From NCBI RefSeq assembly GCF_900091575.1, contig NZ_FMCR01000008.1, positions 62,001 to 126,000 of the forward strand: 64,000 nucleotides of DNA. The letters are read 5' to 3'. Below, one piece after another: positions 18,815 to 27,806 of this stretch (position 1 is the stretch's first letter; every line of letters starts with the position of its first letter). This stretch comes from Micromonospora saelicesensis (GTDB lineage Bacteria > Actinomycetota > Actinomycetes > Mycobacteriales > Micromonosporaceae). Position numbers and translations under genes: made by a program. Under the pieces are notes generated by a model that was not told where the DNA came from, ran no database searches, and saw only the letters and a program-made list of their open reading frames with translations.

Positions 18815-20506
18815 TTACTCCCCTTCTGGTGCTGCGCTGCCGCGCACGTTATCGCGCCGGGCCGAGGTGCCGAGAACCACCGCCACGGTCGTGCCGCTGG
18901 GTTGCCGCGGCCTGATCTCCAACCGGCCTCGGATACGTTCCGCCCTCTCGGCCATGATCGCAAGACCGTACCGCCCGTCCGGGCGCTGGTCAGCCATCCC
19001 CTGACCGTCATCCGACACTTCTATTTGCGCGTACGGGGGGTCGATCTCACAGGTGACCCACAAATTCGACGCCCCGGCGTGCTTGCGCGCGTTGGTCACC
19101 GCCTCCTGCGCGATGCGCAGCAACTCGGCCTCGGTGGCGGCCGGCAGCCGGGCGGTGGACTCGTCCAGCGAGAGGTGCACCCGCAGCCCGCCGGACGCGC
19201 CCACGGTGCGGGCGTACTCGGCGATCGCCGCGGCCAACCCACCCTGCCGGTCCACCTCGCTGCGCAGCTCGAAGAGGCTCAGCCGCAGCTCCTGGATCAC
19301 CCGGGTCACCTCGCCGCGCAGCGTACGCAGGGCCTCGGCGGTCTCGTCGGCGTCGTCGAAGACGGTGGCCAGGGCGTTGTCGATGCCGTAGCCGACCATC
19401 ACCAGCTCCTGGGCCACCCCGTCGTGGATCTCCCGGGCCAGCCGCTGCCGCTCCTCGTTGGTGGCCAGCGAGCGCACCTCGTCGAAGAGCAGGGCCGCCT
19501 CCAGCCGCAGCGCGGCCGGGCGGGTCAGCGCGGTCACCCGGGACACCACCGGCGGCGGGTACGCGTGCGCGGCGTCGGCCTCCAGCACCACCAGCCCCAC
19601 CGTGCGCACCCCGGCGACCAGCGGAATGATCAGCGCGGACACGTCGCCGCCGCGGTGCGAGCGGGACTGCGACCGGGCGGCCGTGGTGGCCTGCTGGGTG
19701 GCCCAGGCGTCGGCGATCGCGGAGTCCGCGTCCAGCGTCGTCTCCCAGTCCACCCGGTCGACGCCGGCCTGGGCGAGCACCACGAGGCGACCTCCGCCGC
19801 TGGCCGACAGCACCGCGCCCCGGTCCGCGCGGGCCACCGTGCGCAGCTCCTCCAGCAGGTGCTCGGAAATGCCGCCCGGGTCCAGGGTCGCCCCGGGCAG
19901 CTGCCGGGCCACCGTCCGCAGCTGGGTCAGCAGCCGGGTGGCCTCGGCGTACGGCTGGGGTTTGCCCTCACCGCGGACCGCCATCACCCGGTGCAGAGTG
20001 CCGGCGGCGTAGAGCCCCAGCGCCGCCAGGATCAGCCACTGCGCGCAGACCGCGAGGTAACCCAGCTGGCCGAGCTGGAGACCACCGTCGACCCGGGTCA
20101 GCGCGCCGCTGAGCAGCAGGGTGGCGGCGGTGACCACGAGCAGCGCGGCGCCCTCCGGGAAGCGGCGGCGCAGCGCGGTGACGGTCACCGGGACCGCCAG
20201 GTAGGGCAGCACCGCCGACGCGCCCAGGCCGTCCACCGTGCCGCCGATGGACGCCACCGCGGCGACGTGGCTCGCGGCCAGCCCCAGCACCACCACCTCG
20301 GCCACCCGGCTCAGCGGGCCGACCAGCCGGTGCTGCGGTGCCAGCAGCGACGGCAGCCCGGCCACCGCCAGCAGCGCGATCCACCACAGCTGGGTGACGT
20401 CGCGGGTGGCGAACAGGGTGAGGATGGCGATCAGCGCCAGCATCACCACGCGGGCGGCCGCGGCGAGGGGATGCGGGTGCGGGGTGGTGGCTGTGGATGC
20501 GGGCAC
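18815..20506 (-). CDS. Membrane sensor histidine kinase (HisKA_3, GAF)
   Basis: A 563-residue kinase. About five or six membrane helices lie in residues 15-170, then a GAF-like domain (about 195-345), then a HisKA_3 dimerisation domain with phospho-His H361 (LAREIHDGVAQELVMVG), and a HATPase (about 455-555: EAVTNARKHAGA, DDGQGM, RYGLAIMAERAERI). The extracytoplasmic part is small, so it probably senses membrane or cytoplasmic state. A TACCAT hexamer seven bases before the GTG start suggests a leaderless transcript. Syntenic with MacS of Streptomyces (from memory). Confidence 0.92.
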   Translation of the reverse strand: MPASTATTPHPHPLAAAARVVMLALIAILTLFATRDVTQLWWIALLAVAGLPSLLAPQHRLVGPLSRVAEVVVLGLAASHVAAVASIGGTVDGLGASAVLPYLAVPVTVTALRRRFPEGAALLVVTAATLLLSGALTRVDGGLQLGQLGYLAVCAQWLILAALGLYAAGTLHRVMAVRGEGKPQPYAEATRLLTQLRTVARQLPGATLDPGGISEHLLEELRTVARADRGAVLSASGGGRLVVLAQAGVDRVDWETTLDADSAIADAWATQQATTAARSQSRSHRGGDVSALIIPLVAGVRTVGLVVLEADAAHAYPPPVVSRVTALTRPAALRLEAALLFDEVRSLATNEERQRLAREIHDGVAQELVMVGYGIDNALATVFDDADETAEALRTLRGEVTRVIQELRLSLFELRSEVDRQGGLAAAIAEYARTVGASGGLRVHLSLDESTARLPAATEAELLRIAQEAVTNARKHAGASNLWVTCEIDPPYAQIEVSDDGQGMADQRPDGRYGLAIMAERAERIRGRLEIRPRQPSGTTVAVVLGTSARRDNVRGSAAPEGE

Positions 20507-20513
20507 GTGACGG

Positions 20514-20519
20514 ATGGTA
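20514..20519 (-). promoter_or_regulatory. -10 box TACCAT before the histidine kinase
   Basis: TACCAT on the minus strand ends seven bases before GTG 20506; the short gap (14 bp) to the fadD stop means the box lies just outside that gene. Confidence 0.35.
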
Positions 20520-20520
20520 G

Positions 20521-22335
20521 TCAGCCTCGGTAGATATCGGCGATCTCCGCCGCGTACGTCTTGTGGACAACCTGGCGCTTGACCTTGAGCGACGGGGTCA
20601 GCTCGCCGGTCGCCTCGGTGAAGTCGTGGGGCAGGACCCGGAACACCTTGATCGCCTCGGCCTTCGAGACGGCCTGGTTCGCGGCGTCGACCGCCGCCTG
20701 GATCTCCTTGCGGAGCCCCTCGTGCTCGCGCAGCTGCTCGACAGGGGTGTCGAGGGGCATCCCGGCGTTCTCCAGCCAGGTCGGCAGCGCCTCCTCGTCG
20801 ACGGTGACCAGCGCCGCGATGAAGGGTTTCCGGTCACCGACAACGACACACTGGCTGATCAACGGGTGCGCACGGACCAGGTCCTCGAGCACCGCCGGGG
20901 CGACGTTCTTGCCGCCGGCGGTGACGATCAGTTCCTTCTTGCGGCCGGTGATGCTCAGGTAGCCGTCGGAGTCGAGCTGGCCCAGGTCGCCGGTGCGGAA
21001 CCACCCGTCGGCGCTGATCGTCTCGGCCGTCGCGGTCTCGTTGCGCCAGTAACCCTGGAAGATCAGCTCGCCGGAGATCAGGATCTCGCCGTCGTCCTCG
21101 ATCCGCACTGTCACGCCGGGCAGCGGACGGCCGACGGTGCCCATCCGGGTGCCGCTGGGCAGGTTCGCGGCGGCGGCGGGCGAGGTCTCGGTGAGGCCGT
21201 AGCCCTCCAGGACCGTCACGCCGATGCCCCGGAAGAAGTGGCCGAGCCGGGCGCCGAGTGGCGCGCCGCCGGAGATCGCGTCCCGGCACCGTCCGCCGAG
21301 CGCGGCGCGCAGCTTGCGGTAGACCAGCCGGTCGAAGACCACGTGCTGGGCGCGAAGCGCCAGGCCCGGGCCGCCCGGGGTCTCCAGCGCCTCGCTGTAC
21401 GCGATGGCGACCTGCTCGGCGCGGGCGAAGATGCCGCCCTTGCCGTCCGCCTCGGCCTTCTGCTTGGCGGCGTTGTAGACCTTCTCGAACACCCGGGGTA
21501 CGGAGAGCACGAAGGTCGGCCGGAACGCCTGTAGCTCGGCGACCAGGTTCTTGGTGTCGGCGCAGTGCGCCATGGTGGCCCGCGCCTGCACGACGCCGAT
21601 CTGGATGAGTCGGGCGAAGGCGTGCGCCAGCGGGAGGAAGAGCAGGGTGCTCGCGCCGGCGTTGAACAGGTTCGGCAGCACCGGCACCGCGTTGGCGATG
21701 TCGGCGTACATGTTGCGGTGGGTGAGCACGCAGCCCTTGGGCCGACCGGTGGTGCCGCTGGTGTAGATGATCGTGGCCAGGTCGCCGGCGCGGACGGCCT
21801 TGCGTCGCCGCTCGACCTCGGCCAGCTCGACCGTGGTGCCGGTGGTGACCAGCTCGTCGACCCCGCCGAGGTCGATCTGCCAGACCTGGCCCAGCTCGGG
21901 CAGCCGGTGCCGGACACCGGCGATCAGGGCGGCGTGCGCCTCGCTCTCCACCACGACGGCGACCGCGTTGGAGTCCTCGAGGATCCACGCGGCCTGCTCG
22001 GCGCTGGACGTCTCGTAGATCGGCACGGTCACCGCGCCGACGGCCCAGATGGCGTAGTCGAGCAGTGTCCACTCGTAGCGGGTGCGGCTCATCAGCCCGA
22101 CCCGGGCACCGGGCTCGATGCCTGCGGCGATCAGCCCGCGGGCCACGGCGGCCACCTCGTCGCGGAACTGGAGGCAGGTCACCTCGGTCCATTCGGTGAC
22201 GGTGCCGTCGGCGCGCGGAGTGGGCCGGGCGAACTGGACGGTGTCGGGCGCGACTTCGGCGTTGTCCCAGACCGGGTCGGTGAGGTTGGCCGCGTCGCCA
22301 ACGGTGACGATCGGCGGGACGGAGAACTCGCGCAC
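20521..22335 (-). CDS. Long-chain fatty-acyl-CoA/AMP ligase, FadD15-like
   Basis: A 604-residue ANL-superfamily ligase that activates a long-chain fatty acid through an acyl-adenylate. It has the P-loop-like motif IIYTSGTTGRPKGC, GYGLTETSP, WFRTGDLG and the C-terminal TGRKKELIVTAGGKN hinge-lysine region. GTG 22335 (MREFSVPP) was chosen: AAGGAG sits five bases upstream and M. tuberculosis FadD15 begins almost identically. The GTG at 22341 is too close to the ribosome binding site. The gene is divergent from the SRPBCC gene, as in mycobacteria. Confidence 0.92.
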   Translation of the reverse strand: MREFSVPPIVTVGDAANLTDPVWDNAEVAPDTVQFARPTPRADGTVTEWTEVTCLQFRDEVAAVARGLIAAGIEPGARVGLMSRTRYEWTLLDYAIWAVGAVTVPIYETSSAEQAAWILEDSNAVAVVVESEAHAALIAGVRHRLPELGQVWQIDLGGVDELVTTGTTVELAEVERRRKAVRAGDLATIIYTSGTTGRPKGCVLTHRNMYADIANAVPVLPNLFNAGASTLLFLPLAHAFARLIQIGVVQARATMAHCADTKNLVAELQAFRPTFVLSVPRVFEKVYNAAKQKAEADGKGGIFARAEQVAIAYSEALETPGGPGLALRAQHVVFDRLVYRKLRAALGGRCRDAISGGAPLGARLGHFFRGIGVTVLEGYGLTETSPAAAANLPSGTRMGTVGRPLPGVTVRIEDDGEILISGELIFQGYWRNETATAETISADGWFRTGDLGQLDSDGYLSITGRKKELIVTAGGKNVAPAVLEDLVRAHPLISQCVVVGDRKPFIAALVTVDEEALPTWLENAGMPLDTPVEQLREHEGLRKEIQAAVDAANQAVSKAEAIKVFRVLPHDFTEATGELTPSLKVKRQVVHKTYAAEIADIYRG

Positions 22336-22441
22336 CTGCACTCCTTCGTGCTCGCACTGGTTGGGCCGGCCGCCGCCGTGGCGTCGGCATGTGTCGAAAC
22401 CTACCCGGCGGGCGGTCGGGGGGAGACAACCAGGAGGCGGG

Positions 22442-22447
22442 TAGCCT
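22442..22447 (+). promoter_or_regulatory. -10 box TAGCCT, leaderless SRPBCC start
   Basis: TAGCCT ends six bases before ATG 22454 and no ribosome binding site lies between them. Confidence 0.45.
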
Positions 22448-22453
22448 CCCCCC

Positions 22454-22909
22454 ATGGCGGACTCCTCCACCCAGTCGATCATCATCGGCGCCGCACCGGA
22501 TCGGGTGACGGCGGTCATCTGCGACTTCGCGCGCTACCCGGAGTGGACCGACGCGGTGCGTCGCGCCGAGGTCGTCGAGGAGTACGAGGACGGCTACGCC
22601 AGTCAGGTGCATTTCACCATCGACGCCGGGGTGATGGCCGACGAGTACGTACTCGCCTACGAGTACGCCGAGGACCTGTCCCGGATCGAGTGGCACCTGG
22701 TCGCCCCCTCGAAGATGCAGAAGGCCCAGCGTGGTTCGTACGACCTGGTGGGTAACCCGGACGGCAGCACGACGGTGACCTACACGCTGGAGGTCGACCT
22801 GTCGGTCGGCATGCTCGGGATGTTTCGGCGCAAAGCCGAAAAGATGATCATGGACACCGCGTTGAAGCAGCTCAAGCGCCGGGTAGAAGCAACCGGTGCG
22901 GCGCAGTGA
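22454..22909 (+). CDS. SRPBCC (START-like) family protein
   Basis: A 151-residue polyketide-cyclase/START-like fold (Polyketide_cyc2), the homolog of Rv2185c. It has the N-terminal strand STQSIIIGAAPDRVTAVICD with the FARYPEWTDAV motif, and the long C-terminal amphipathic helix MLGMFRRKAEKMIMDTALKQ. It probably binds a hydrophobic ligand. It is divergent from fadD, and its stop overlaps the following gene. The specific ligand is unknown. Confidence 0.88.
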   Translation: MADSSTQSIIIGAAPDRVTAVICDFARYPEWTDAVRRAEVVEEYEDGYASQVHFTIDAGVMADEYVLAYEYAEDLSRIEWHLVAPSKMQKAQRGSYDLVGNPDGSTTVTYTLEVDLSVGMLGMFRRKAEKMIMDTALKQLKRRVEATGAAQ

Positions 22910-23645
22910 CGTGTCCGGTGGCACGGTAGAGGAGCCGACGGTGGGCGGAACGGATCCGGGTTCGGCCCGGGAAGAGGCGGAGCGGCTGGTCGCCACCCTG
23001 CTGGCGGGGGCGCGACTGGCGTCCGCCGGCTCGGCGGGCGGCGCGTTCGGCTCGTTGGGCGGGATGCTGTCCGGTGTCCTCGGTCACAGCGCGGGCCCCG
23101 ACGCCCGCCCCGGCACCGGTGGTGCTTTCGCCACCGGTTCGGCCGAATGCTGCGTCTGCCCGGTCTGTCGGGGCATCGCCGCGTTGCGGGACCCGAGTCC
23201 GGAATTCGCCGAACGACTCGCGACCGGCGCCGGTGACCTCGCCGCGGGCGTCGCCAGCCTGCTCCGCGCGTTCTCCCCGCCGGAACCGTCGGCGCCGAGC
23301 CCCGCCGCGCCGGCCACCGAGCCGACCACCCCGCCATCGCCGGCACCCGGCACGAGCACCCACGACGTGCTCCCCGAGCCACCCCCGAGCGCCCCGCAGA
23401 CCGCTGCCGTCGACGACCACGTGTGGCGCGATGCCACCCGTACCGGGCATGATTCTCAGCCGGCGCCGGAGCGGGATGTCTGGTCGGTCGCCACCCGGAC
23501 GGCGGACCCACTCGCCCCGGCCGCCGTACCACCCGTCGACGAGGCCGGGACGGCGACCGTACCGGCACCGACCACCCGTCCCGTGGTGCCCGCCTCGCGG
23601 GTGCCCGATGACGCCGACGCGGAAGCATCGGGCGACGGCGCCTGA
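22896..23645 (+). CDS. Conserved actinobacterial protein with CxxC motif and disordered tail
   Basis: A 249-residue protein of unknown function. The N-terminal 110 residues are helical, with a Cys cluster (SAECCVCPVCRGIAALRDPS) that could bind zinc. Residues about 125-249 are Pro/Ala/Thr-rich and probably disordered, with two short VWR/VWS-x-A-T-R-T repeats (HVWRDATRT, DVWSVATRT). The GTG at 22896 overlaps SRPBCC. A GTG at 22941 has GAGGAG six bases upstream and may be the true start (234 residues). It lies between SRPBCC and glucokinase, as similar genes do in Streptomyces. Confidence 0.7.
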   Translation: MRRSDVSGGTVEEPTVGGTDPGSAREEAERLVATLLAGARLASAGSAGGAFGSLGGMLSGVLGHSAGPDARPGTGGAFATGSAECCVCPVCRGIAALRDPSPEFAERLATGAGDLAAGVASLLRAFSPPEPSAPSPAAPATEPTTPPSPAPGTSTHDVLPEPPPSAPQTAAVDDHVWRDATRTGHDSQPAPERDVWSVATRTADPLAPAAVPPVDEAGTATVPAPTTRPVVPASRVPDDADAEASGDGA

Positions 23646-23721
23646 GCGCGGGACCTTCCGACCCGGACCGGCACTGGGCCGGAACCTGGGCCGGACAGCA
23701 CAGCAGAGGGGGGCGGTAGCG

Positions 23722-24669
23722 GTGACGCTGACCATCGGAGTCGACGTCGGTGGCACGAAGGTGGCCGGCGGTGTCGTGGACGACACCGGCACGGTCCTCG
23801 TGCAGACCCGACGGGACACTCCCGCCGATGACGTGGCCAAGACCCGCGACGTCATCATCGAGTTGGTCGGCGAGCTGGCTGCCGGGCGGACCATCGAGGC
23901 CGTCGGCATCGGTGCGGCCGGTTGGATCGACGCCAGCCGTTCGACGGTGCTCTTCGCTCCCAACCTGGCCTGGCGTGACGAACCGCTGCGCGAGTACGTC
24001 AGCGAGGCCGTCGGGCTGCCGGTGATCGTGGAGAACGACGGGAACGTCGCCGCGTGGGCCGAGTTCCGCTACGGCGCGGCCCGCGACGCCGACGACTCGA
24101 TGATCATGTTCACCATCGGCACCGGTGTGGGCGGCGGCATCGTCCTCGGTGGCGACCTGATGCGCGGCGCGCACGGCATCGCCGCCGAGCTGGGCCACAT
24201 GCTGGCCGTGCCGGACGGGCACCAGTGCGGCTGCGGCCGGCTGGGCTGCATCGAGCAGTACGCCAGCGGCAGCGCACTGGTCCGGTTCGCCCGGGCCGGC
24301 GCCCGGCAGGAGCCCAACCGGGCCACCGCCCTGCTGAAGCTGGCCGGCGGTGAGGCCGAGGCGATCACCGGCCCGATGGTGACCGCCGCCGCGCAGGGGG
24401 GCGACCCGGTCTCCGCCGAGGCGTTCGCCCAGATCGGTCGGTGGCTGGGCACCAGCCTCGCCGACATGGCGCAGATCCTCGACCCGCAGACCCTGGTGGT
24501 CGGCGGCGGCGTGATCGACGCCGGTGACCTGCTGCTCGGTCCCACCCGCCGCTCGTACCTCGACGCGCTCGCCCAGCGCGGTCGCCTGCCGGTGGCCGAG
24601 GTGCTCCCGGCGGAGCTGGGCAACAGCGCCGGGGTGATCGGCGCCGCCGACCTGGCCCGCCGGATCTGA
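23722..24669 (+). CDS. glk: ROK family glucokinase
   Basis: A 315-residue ATP-dependent sugar kinase phosphorylating glucose for glycolysis. It has the phosphate-1 motif IGVDVGGTKVAGGVVD, catalytic ENDGNVAA, the ROK zinc motif with GHMLAVPDGHQCGCGRLGC, and ATP-binding IGTGVGGGIV. There is no DNA-binding domain, so it is a kinase rather than a repressor. The GTG at 23722 lies after a GGGGGCGG stretch. By synteny it matches GlkA of S. coelicolor, the kinase tied to carbon catabolite repression (from memory). Confidence 0.92.
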   Translation: MTLTIGVDVGGTKVAGGVVDDTGTVLVQTRRDTPADDVAKTRDVIIELVGELAAGRTIEAVGIGAAGWIDASRSTVLFAPNLAWRDEPLREYVSEAVGLPVIVENDGNVAAWAEFRYGAARDADDSMIMFTIGTGVGGGIVLGGDLMRGAHGIAAELGHMLAVPDGHQCGCGRLGCIEQYASGSALVRFARAGARQEPNRATALLKLAGGEAEAITGPMVTAAAQGGDPVSAEAFAQIGRWLGTSLADMAQILDPQTLVVGGGVIDAGDLLLGPTRRSYLDALAQRGRLPVAEVLPAELGNSAGVIGAADLARRI

Positions 24670-24680
24670 GGCGGTCCGGG

Positions 24681-25373
24681 ATGGGCGTGCCGCTGCGCGT
24701 GGTGTCGTACAACGTCCACAGCCAGCGCGACGACACCGCCGCGCTGGCTGCGGTGGTCCGGGCCGCGACGCCGGACGTGGTGATCGTGCAGGAGGGGCCG
24801 CGCCGGTTCCGGTGGCGGCAGAAGTCCGCCACGTTGGCCGAGTCGTTCGGTCTGGTGGTGGCCGCCGGTGGGCTGCCCGCCCTCGGCAACCTGCTCCTGA
24901 CCAGCCTGCGGGTCCAGGTCCTGGACACCCGCTGCCAGCGCTTTCCGCTGACCCCCGGCCGGCACCTGCGCGGCGCCGCGTACGCCGACTGCCGCGTCGG
25001 TGACGCCCGGTTCACCCTCGCCGGCTCGCACCTGTCCACCGACCCGGCCGAGCGGCCCTCCCAGGCCACCGAGTTCAAGCGTGGCCTGGACGCGGCGACC
25101 AGCCCGGTGCTGGCCGGGGCGGACCTCAACGAGGGGCCGGACGGGCCGGCCTGGGCCACCGTGTCGCGGGGGTTGACCGACGCGGCGGTGGCGGCCGACC
25201 GGGCCGAGCGGCTCACCTACTCCTGCGCCGACCCGCGCCGACGCATCGACGCGCTCTTCGTCGACCCGCGGATCACGGTGGTCGACTACGACGTGGTGGA
25301 CACCCCGCAGACCCGTCGGGCCAGCGACCACTTCCCGGTCCTGGTCGACCTGCTGCTGCCCGCCACCGACTGA
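24681..25373 (+). CDS. Endonuclease/exonuclease/phosphatase (EEP) family protein
   Basis: A 230-residue EEP-fold metal-dependent phosphoesterase. It has the start strand VSYNVHSQRDD, catalytic Glu in VIVQEG, AGSHLSTDP, LAGADLNEGPDG, and C-terminal ASDHFPVLVDL. Substrate (nucleic acid, phosphoinositide or other) cannot be told. It follows glucokinase by 11 bp and is probably co-transcribed. There is no signal peptide, so it is cytoplasmic. Confidence 0.87.
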   Translation: MGVPLRVVSYNVHSQRDDTAALAAVVRAATPDVVIVQEGPRRFRWRQKSATLAESFGLVVAAGGLPALGNLLLTSLRVQVLDTRCQRFPLTPGRHLRGAAYADCRVGDARFTLAGSHLSTDPAERPSQATEFKRGLDAATSPVLAGADLNEGPDGPAWATVSRGLTDAAVAADRAERLTYSCADPRRRIDALFVDPRITVVDYDVVDTPQTRRASDHFPVLVDLLLPATD

Positions 25374-25490
25374 CCCCCGACCCCGGCTCGACCGTCGGCA
25401 CGTCCGGCCCAGGACTGGACATCCGGCCCGGTTGTGGAGAGGATTTCGCGGCGACCGGCACGCCTGCCGTACCAAAAGGAGATGTCCCCG

Positions 25491-26897
25491 GTGTCCACCT
25501 CCACCGACCACGGCCGGCCCGACCCGGAGGCGACCTCGCCCGCGGCGAACAGCGACGGCCGCCCGGTCTCCGACCGGGGCGACACCGTCTGCGTCATCGG
25601 GGCCGGGGCCAGCGGCCTGACGGCCATCAAGAACCTGCGTGAGCACGGGTTCGGCGTGGACTGCTACGAGCGGGAGACAGGCGTCGGCGGCGCCTGGAAC
25701 TGGCGGCACGACCGCAGCCCGGTGTACGCCAGCACCCACCTGATCTCGTCGAAGCCGTTCACCCAGTTCCCCGACTTCCCGATGCCGGACTCCTGGCCGG
25801 ACTACCCGCACCACAGTCAGCTGCTGTCCTACTTCGAGCGGTACGCCGACCACTTCGACCTGCGATCGCACATCTGGTTCGGCACCGAGGTGATCCGGGT
25901 CGAGCCCGTCGAGGGGGACCGGTGGGACGTGACCACCCGCTCCACCGGCGGGTACGGCCCCGAGCGCACCGCCCGGTACGCCGCCGTGGTGATCGCCAAC
26001 GGCCACAACTGGTCGCCGAAGCTGCCCCGCTACGAGGGCCTCGAACAGTTCCGCGGCGAGATCATGCACGCCTCGTCCTACAAGGACCCGGCGCAGCTGC
26101 GCGGCAAGCGGGTGCTGGTGGTCGGCGCCGGCAACACCGGCTGCGACATCGCCGTCGAGGCCGCCCAGCAGGCGTCGCGCTGCTGGCACTCCACCCGCCG
26201 GGGCTACTGGTACGCGCCGAAGTACGTGCTCGGTCGCCCCGCCGACCAGGTCAACGACAGCCTGTTGGCGCTGCGGGTGCCGCTGCGGGTACGGCAGTGG
26301 CTCTACCACTGGACGCTGCGGCTGACCGTCGGCGACCTGACCCGCTTCGGGCTGCCCAAGCCTGACCACCGGGTGTACGAGACGCACCCGATCGCGAACA
26401 GTCAGCTCGTCTACTACGTGGGCCACGGCGGGATCGGCCCGGTGCCGGACGTCGCCCGGTTCCACCCGTACGCCGTGGAGTTGGCCGACGGGCGCGAGAT
26501 CGACCCCGAGGTGGTCGTCTTCGCCACCGGTTACCTGCCGCGCTTCGAGTTCCTCGACGCGTCGGTTTTCGGCGACAGCGCGGGCGCGGGCCGGCCCACG
26601 CTGTGGCTCAACGCGTTCACCCCGGGGCATCCGACACTGGCCGTCGCCGGCCTGCTGCAACCGGACTCCGGGCTGTTCACCCTGTCGCACTGGCAGACGG
26701 TGCTCTTCGCCCGGCTGCTACAGGCCCGTCGGGACCGGCCGGAACGGGCCACGGCGTTCGCGCAGCGGGTGCGCGACCGGGCGGGGGAGCGGTACTCCGG
26801 GCCGGTCAAGGACAGCAGCCGGCACTGGTTCGAGGTCGGGCACGCCGACTATCTGCGCGCCATCCAACGCGCCCTGGTCGAGCTGGAGGGCAAGTGA
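25491..26897 (+). CDS. Flavin-containing monooxygenase family protein
   Basis: A 468-residue FAD/NADPH monooxygenase. It has a GxGxxG FAD site (VCVIGAGASGLTAIKNL), the FMO signature FRGEIMHASSYKDP (the FxGxxxHxxxY/W type), a second Rossmann motif VVVGAGNTGCDIAVE for NADPH, and FATGYLPRFEFLD. It oxygenates N, S or ketone groups of an unknown small molecule. AAGGAG (25476-25481) is nine bases from GTG 25491 but touches ATG 25482, so GTG 25491 was chosen. Its stop codon lies inside a junction repeat shared with the next gene. Confidence 0.88.
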   Translation: MSTSTDHGRPDPEATSPAANSDGRPVSDRGDTVCVIGAGASGLTAIKNLREHGFGVDCYERETGVGGAWNWRHDRSPVYASTHLISSKPFTQFPDFPMPDSWPDYPHHSQLLSYFERYADHFDLRSHIWFGTEVIRVEPVEGDRWDVTTRSTGGYGPERTARYAAVVIANGHNWSPKLPRYEGLEQFRGEIMHASSYKDPAQLRGKRVLVVGAGNTGCDIAVEAAQQASRCWHSTRRGYWYAPKYVLGRPADQVNDSLLALRVPLRVRQWLYHWTLRLTVGDLTRFGLPKPDHRVYETHPIANSQLVYYVGHGGIGPVPDVARFHPYAVELADGREIDPEVVVFATGYLPRFEFLDASVFGDSAGAGRPTLWLNAFTPGHPTLAVAGLLQPDSGLFTLSHWQTVLFARLLQARRDRPERATAFAQRVRDRAGERYSGPVKDSSRHWFEVGHADYLRAIQRALVELEGK

Positions 26898-26969
26898 GCG
26901 CGAGGAGTGAGCTTGCGAGCCCCGCAGTCGCGAACGAAAGGCTGGCACGGTGAGCGCGAGTAGTGAGCT
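26896..26969 (+). repeat. Gene-junction repeat (TGAGCTTGCGAGCC type)
   Basis: GTGAGCGCGAGGAGTGAGCT (26894-26913) recurs with one change as GTGAGCGCGAGTAGTGAGCT at 26950-26969. Between them, 26908-26941 (TGAGCTTGCGAGCC, then GCAGTCG and AAAGG) resembles two copies at 50136-50228. The repeats supply the stop of the FMO and the start of the hydrolase. Confidence 0.7.
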
Positions 26970-27771
26970 GCGGATCATGCGGGGCCGGGAGTGGTCCCGG
27001 CCGGTCCGGCCGGCCCGGCGGGAGGTGCTCAGCGCGGTCCCCGAGCTGGAGGAGGGGCGTCCGCCGCTGCTGTTCGTACCCGGCTTCGGGCACGGCGCGT
27101 GGGCGTTCGCCGAGCACTGGTTGGGTCACGTGGCGTCGCGGGGGTTCCCGGCGTACGCGGTGAGCCTGCGCGGGCACGGTGGCAGCGAGCCGGCGCCGGA
27201 GGCGACGCTGCGGGCGTACGCCCACGACGTGGTCCAGGTGGCCGCGAGCCTGCCGCGGCAGGCGGTGCTGGTGGGGCACGGCGCCGGGGCCCTGGTGGTG
27301 GCGCACGCGTTGGCCCGCTACCCGGCGCGGGGCGCGGTGCTGGTGGCGCCGGTCTTCGGCGGCTGGGGAGTGCTGGGCGCGGCGTTGCGCCGCAACCCCG
27401 CGGGCACGTTGCCGGCGGTGTTCGGCGGGCCGTTGCGGCTCAACCGGGGGCAGTTGTTCAGCCGCGAGTTGCCCGACGAGGAGGCCCGGCGGTATGTCGG
27501 ACGCCTCGGTCGGGCGGGTCGGCGGGCGCAGTGGGCGCTGCTGGGTGAGCCGGAGGCCGAACCGGCAGTGGGCGCGCCCCCGGTGTTGGTGCTGGGCAGC
27601 CCGGACGACCGGGTGGTGCCGGCGTCGACGTTGACCCGGGTGGCCCGCCGGTACGGGTCGGCCCCGCTGCTCTTTCCCGGGATGGGCCACGACCTGATGC
27701 TGGACGCGCGGTGGGCGGAGCCGATCGACGCGATCCTGGACTGGCTGGAGAAGGAGCCGGTGGCGCACTGA
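26950..27771 (+). CDS. Alpha/beta hydrolase fold protein lacking the nucleophile serine
   Basis: A 273-residue alpha/beta hydrolase fold. It has the oxyanion-type strand LLFVPGFGHGAWAFAEHW, RGHGGS, a nucleophile elbow, then VLGSPDDRVVP (acid) and FPGMGHDLML (His). The elbow reads VGHGAGALVV, so the usual G-x-S-x-G serine is glycine. The protein may be non-hydrolytic or use another chemistry. The first nine residues (SASSEL...) come from a dispersed repeat; M10 (26977) may be closer to the ancestral start. It sits directly after the FMO, so a shared small-molecule role is possible. Confidence 0.82.
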   Translation: MSASSELRIMRGREWSRPVRPARREVLSAVPELEEGRPPLLFVPGFGHGAWAFAEHWLGHVASRGFPAYAVSLRGHGGSEPAPEATLRAYAHDVVQVAASLPRQAVLVGHGAGALVVAHALARYPARGAVLVAPVFGGWGVLGAALRRNPAGTLPAVFGGPLRLNRGQLFSRELPDEEARRYVGRLGRAGRRAQWALLGEPEAEPAVGAPPVLVLGSPDDRVVPASTLTRVARRYGSAPLLFPGMGHDLMLDARWAEPIDAILDWLEKEPVAH

Positions 27772-27775
27772 GCAG

Positions 27776-27806
27776 CCAGGCCGCCGGCGGTCAGCCGCCG
27801 GCCTGG
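27776..27806. terminator. Hairpin between convergent hydrolase and otsA
   Basis: An 8-bp core GCCGGCGG/CCGCCGGC with TCAG loop, plus outer CCAG/CTGG pairs and a small bulge. It overlaps the otsA stop codon and serves both converging genes. Confidence 0.55.

Noticed and set aside
24069-26690. 873-codon open frame on the minus strand across glucokinase, EEP and FMO genes
   Set aside because: Arg/Gly/Pro/His-rich composition with no domain, antisense to three well-supported genes; a typical high-GC antisense shadow.
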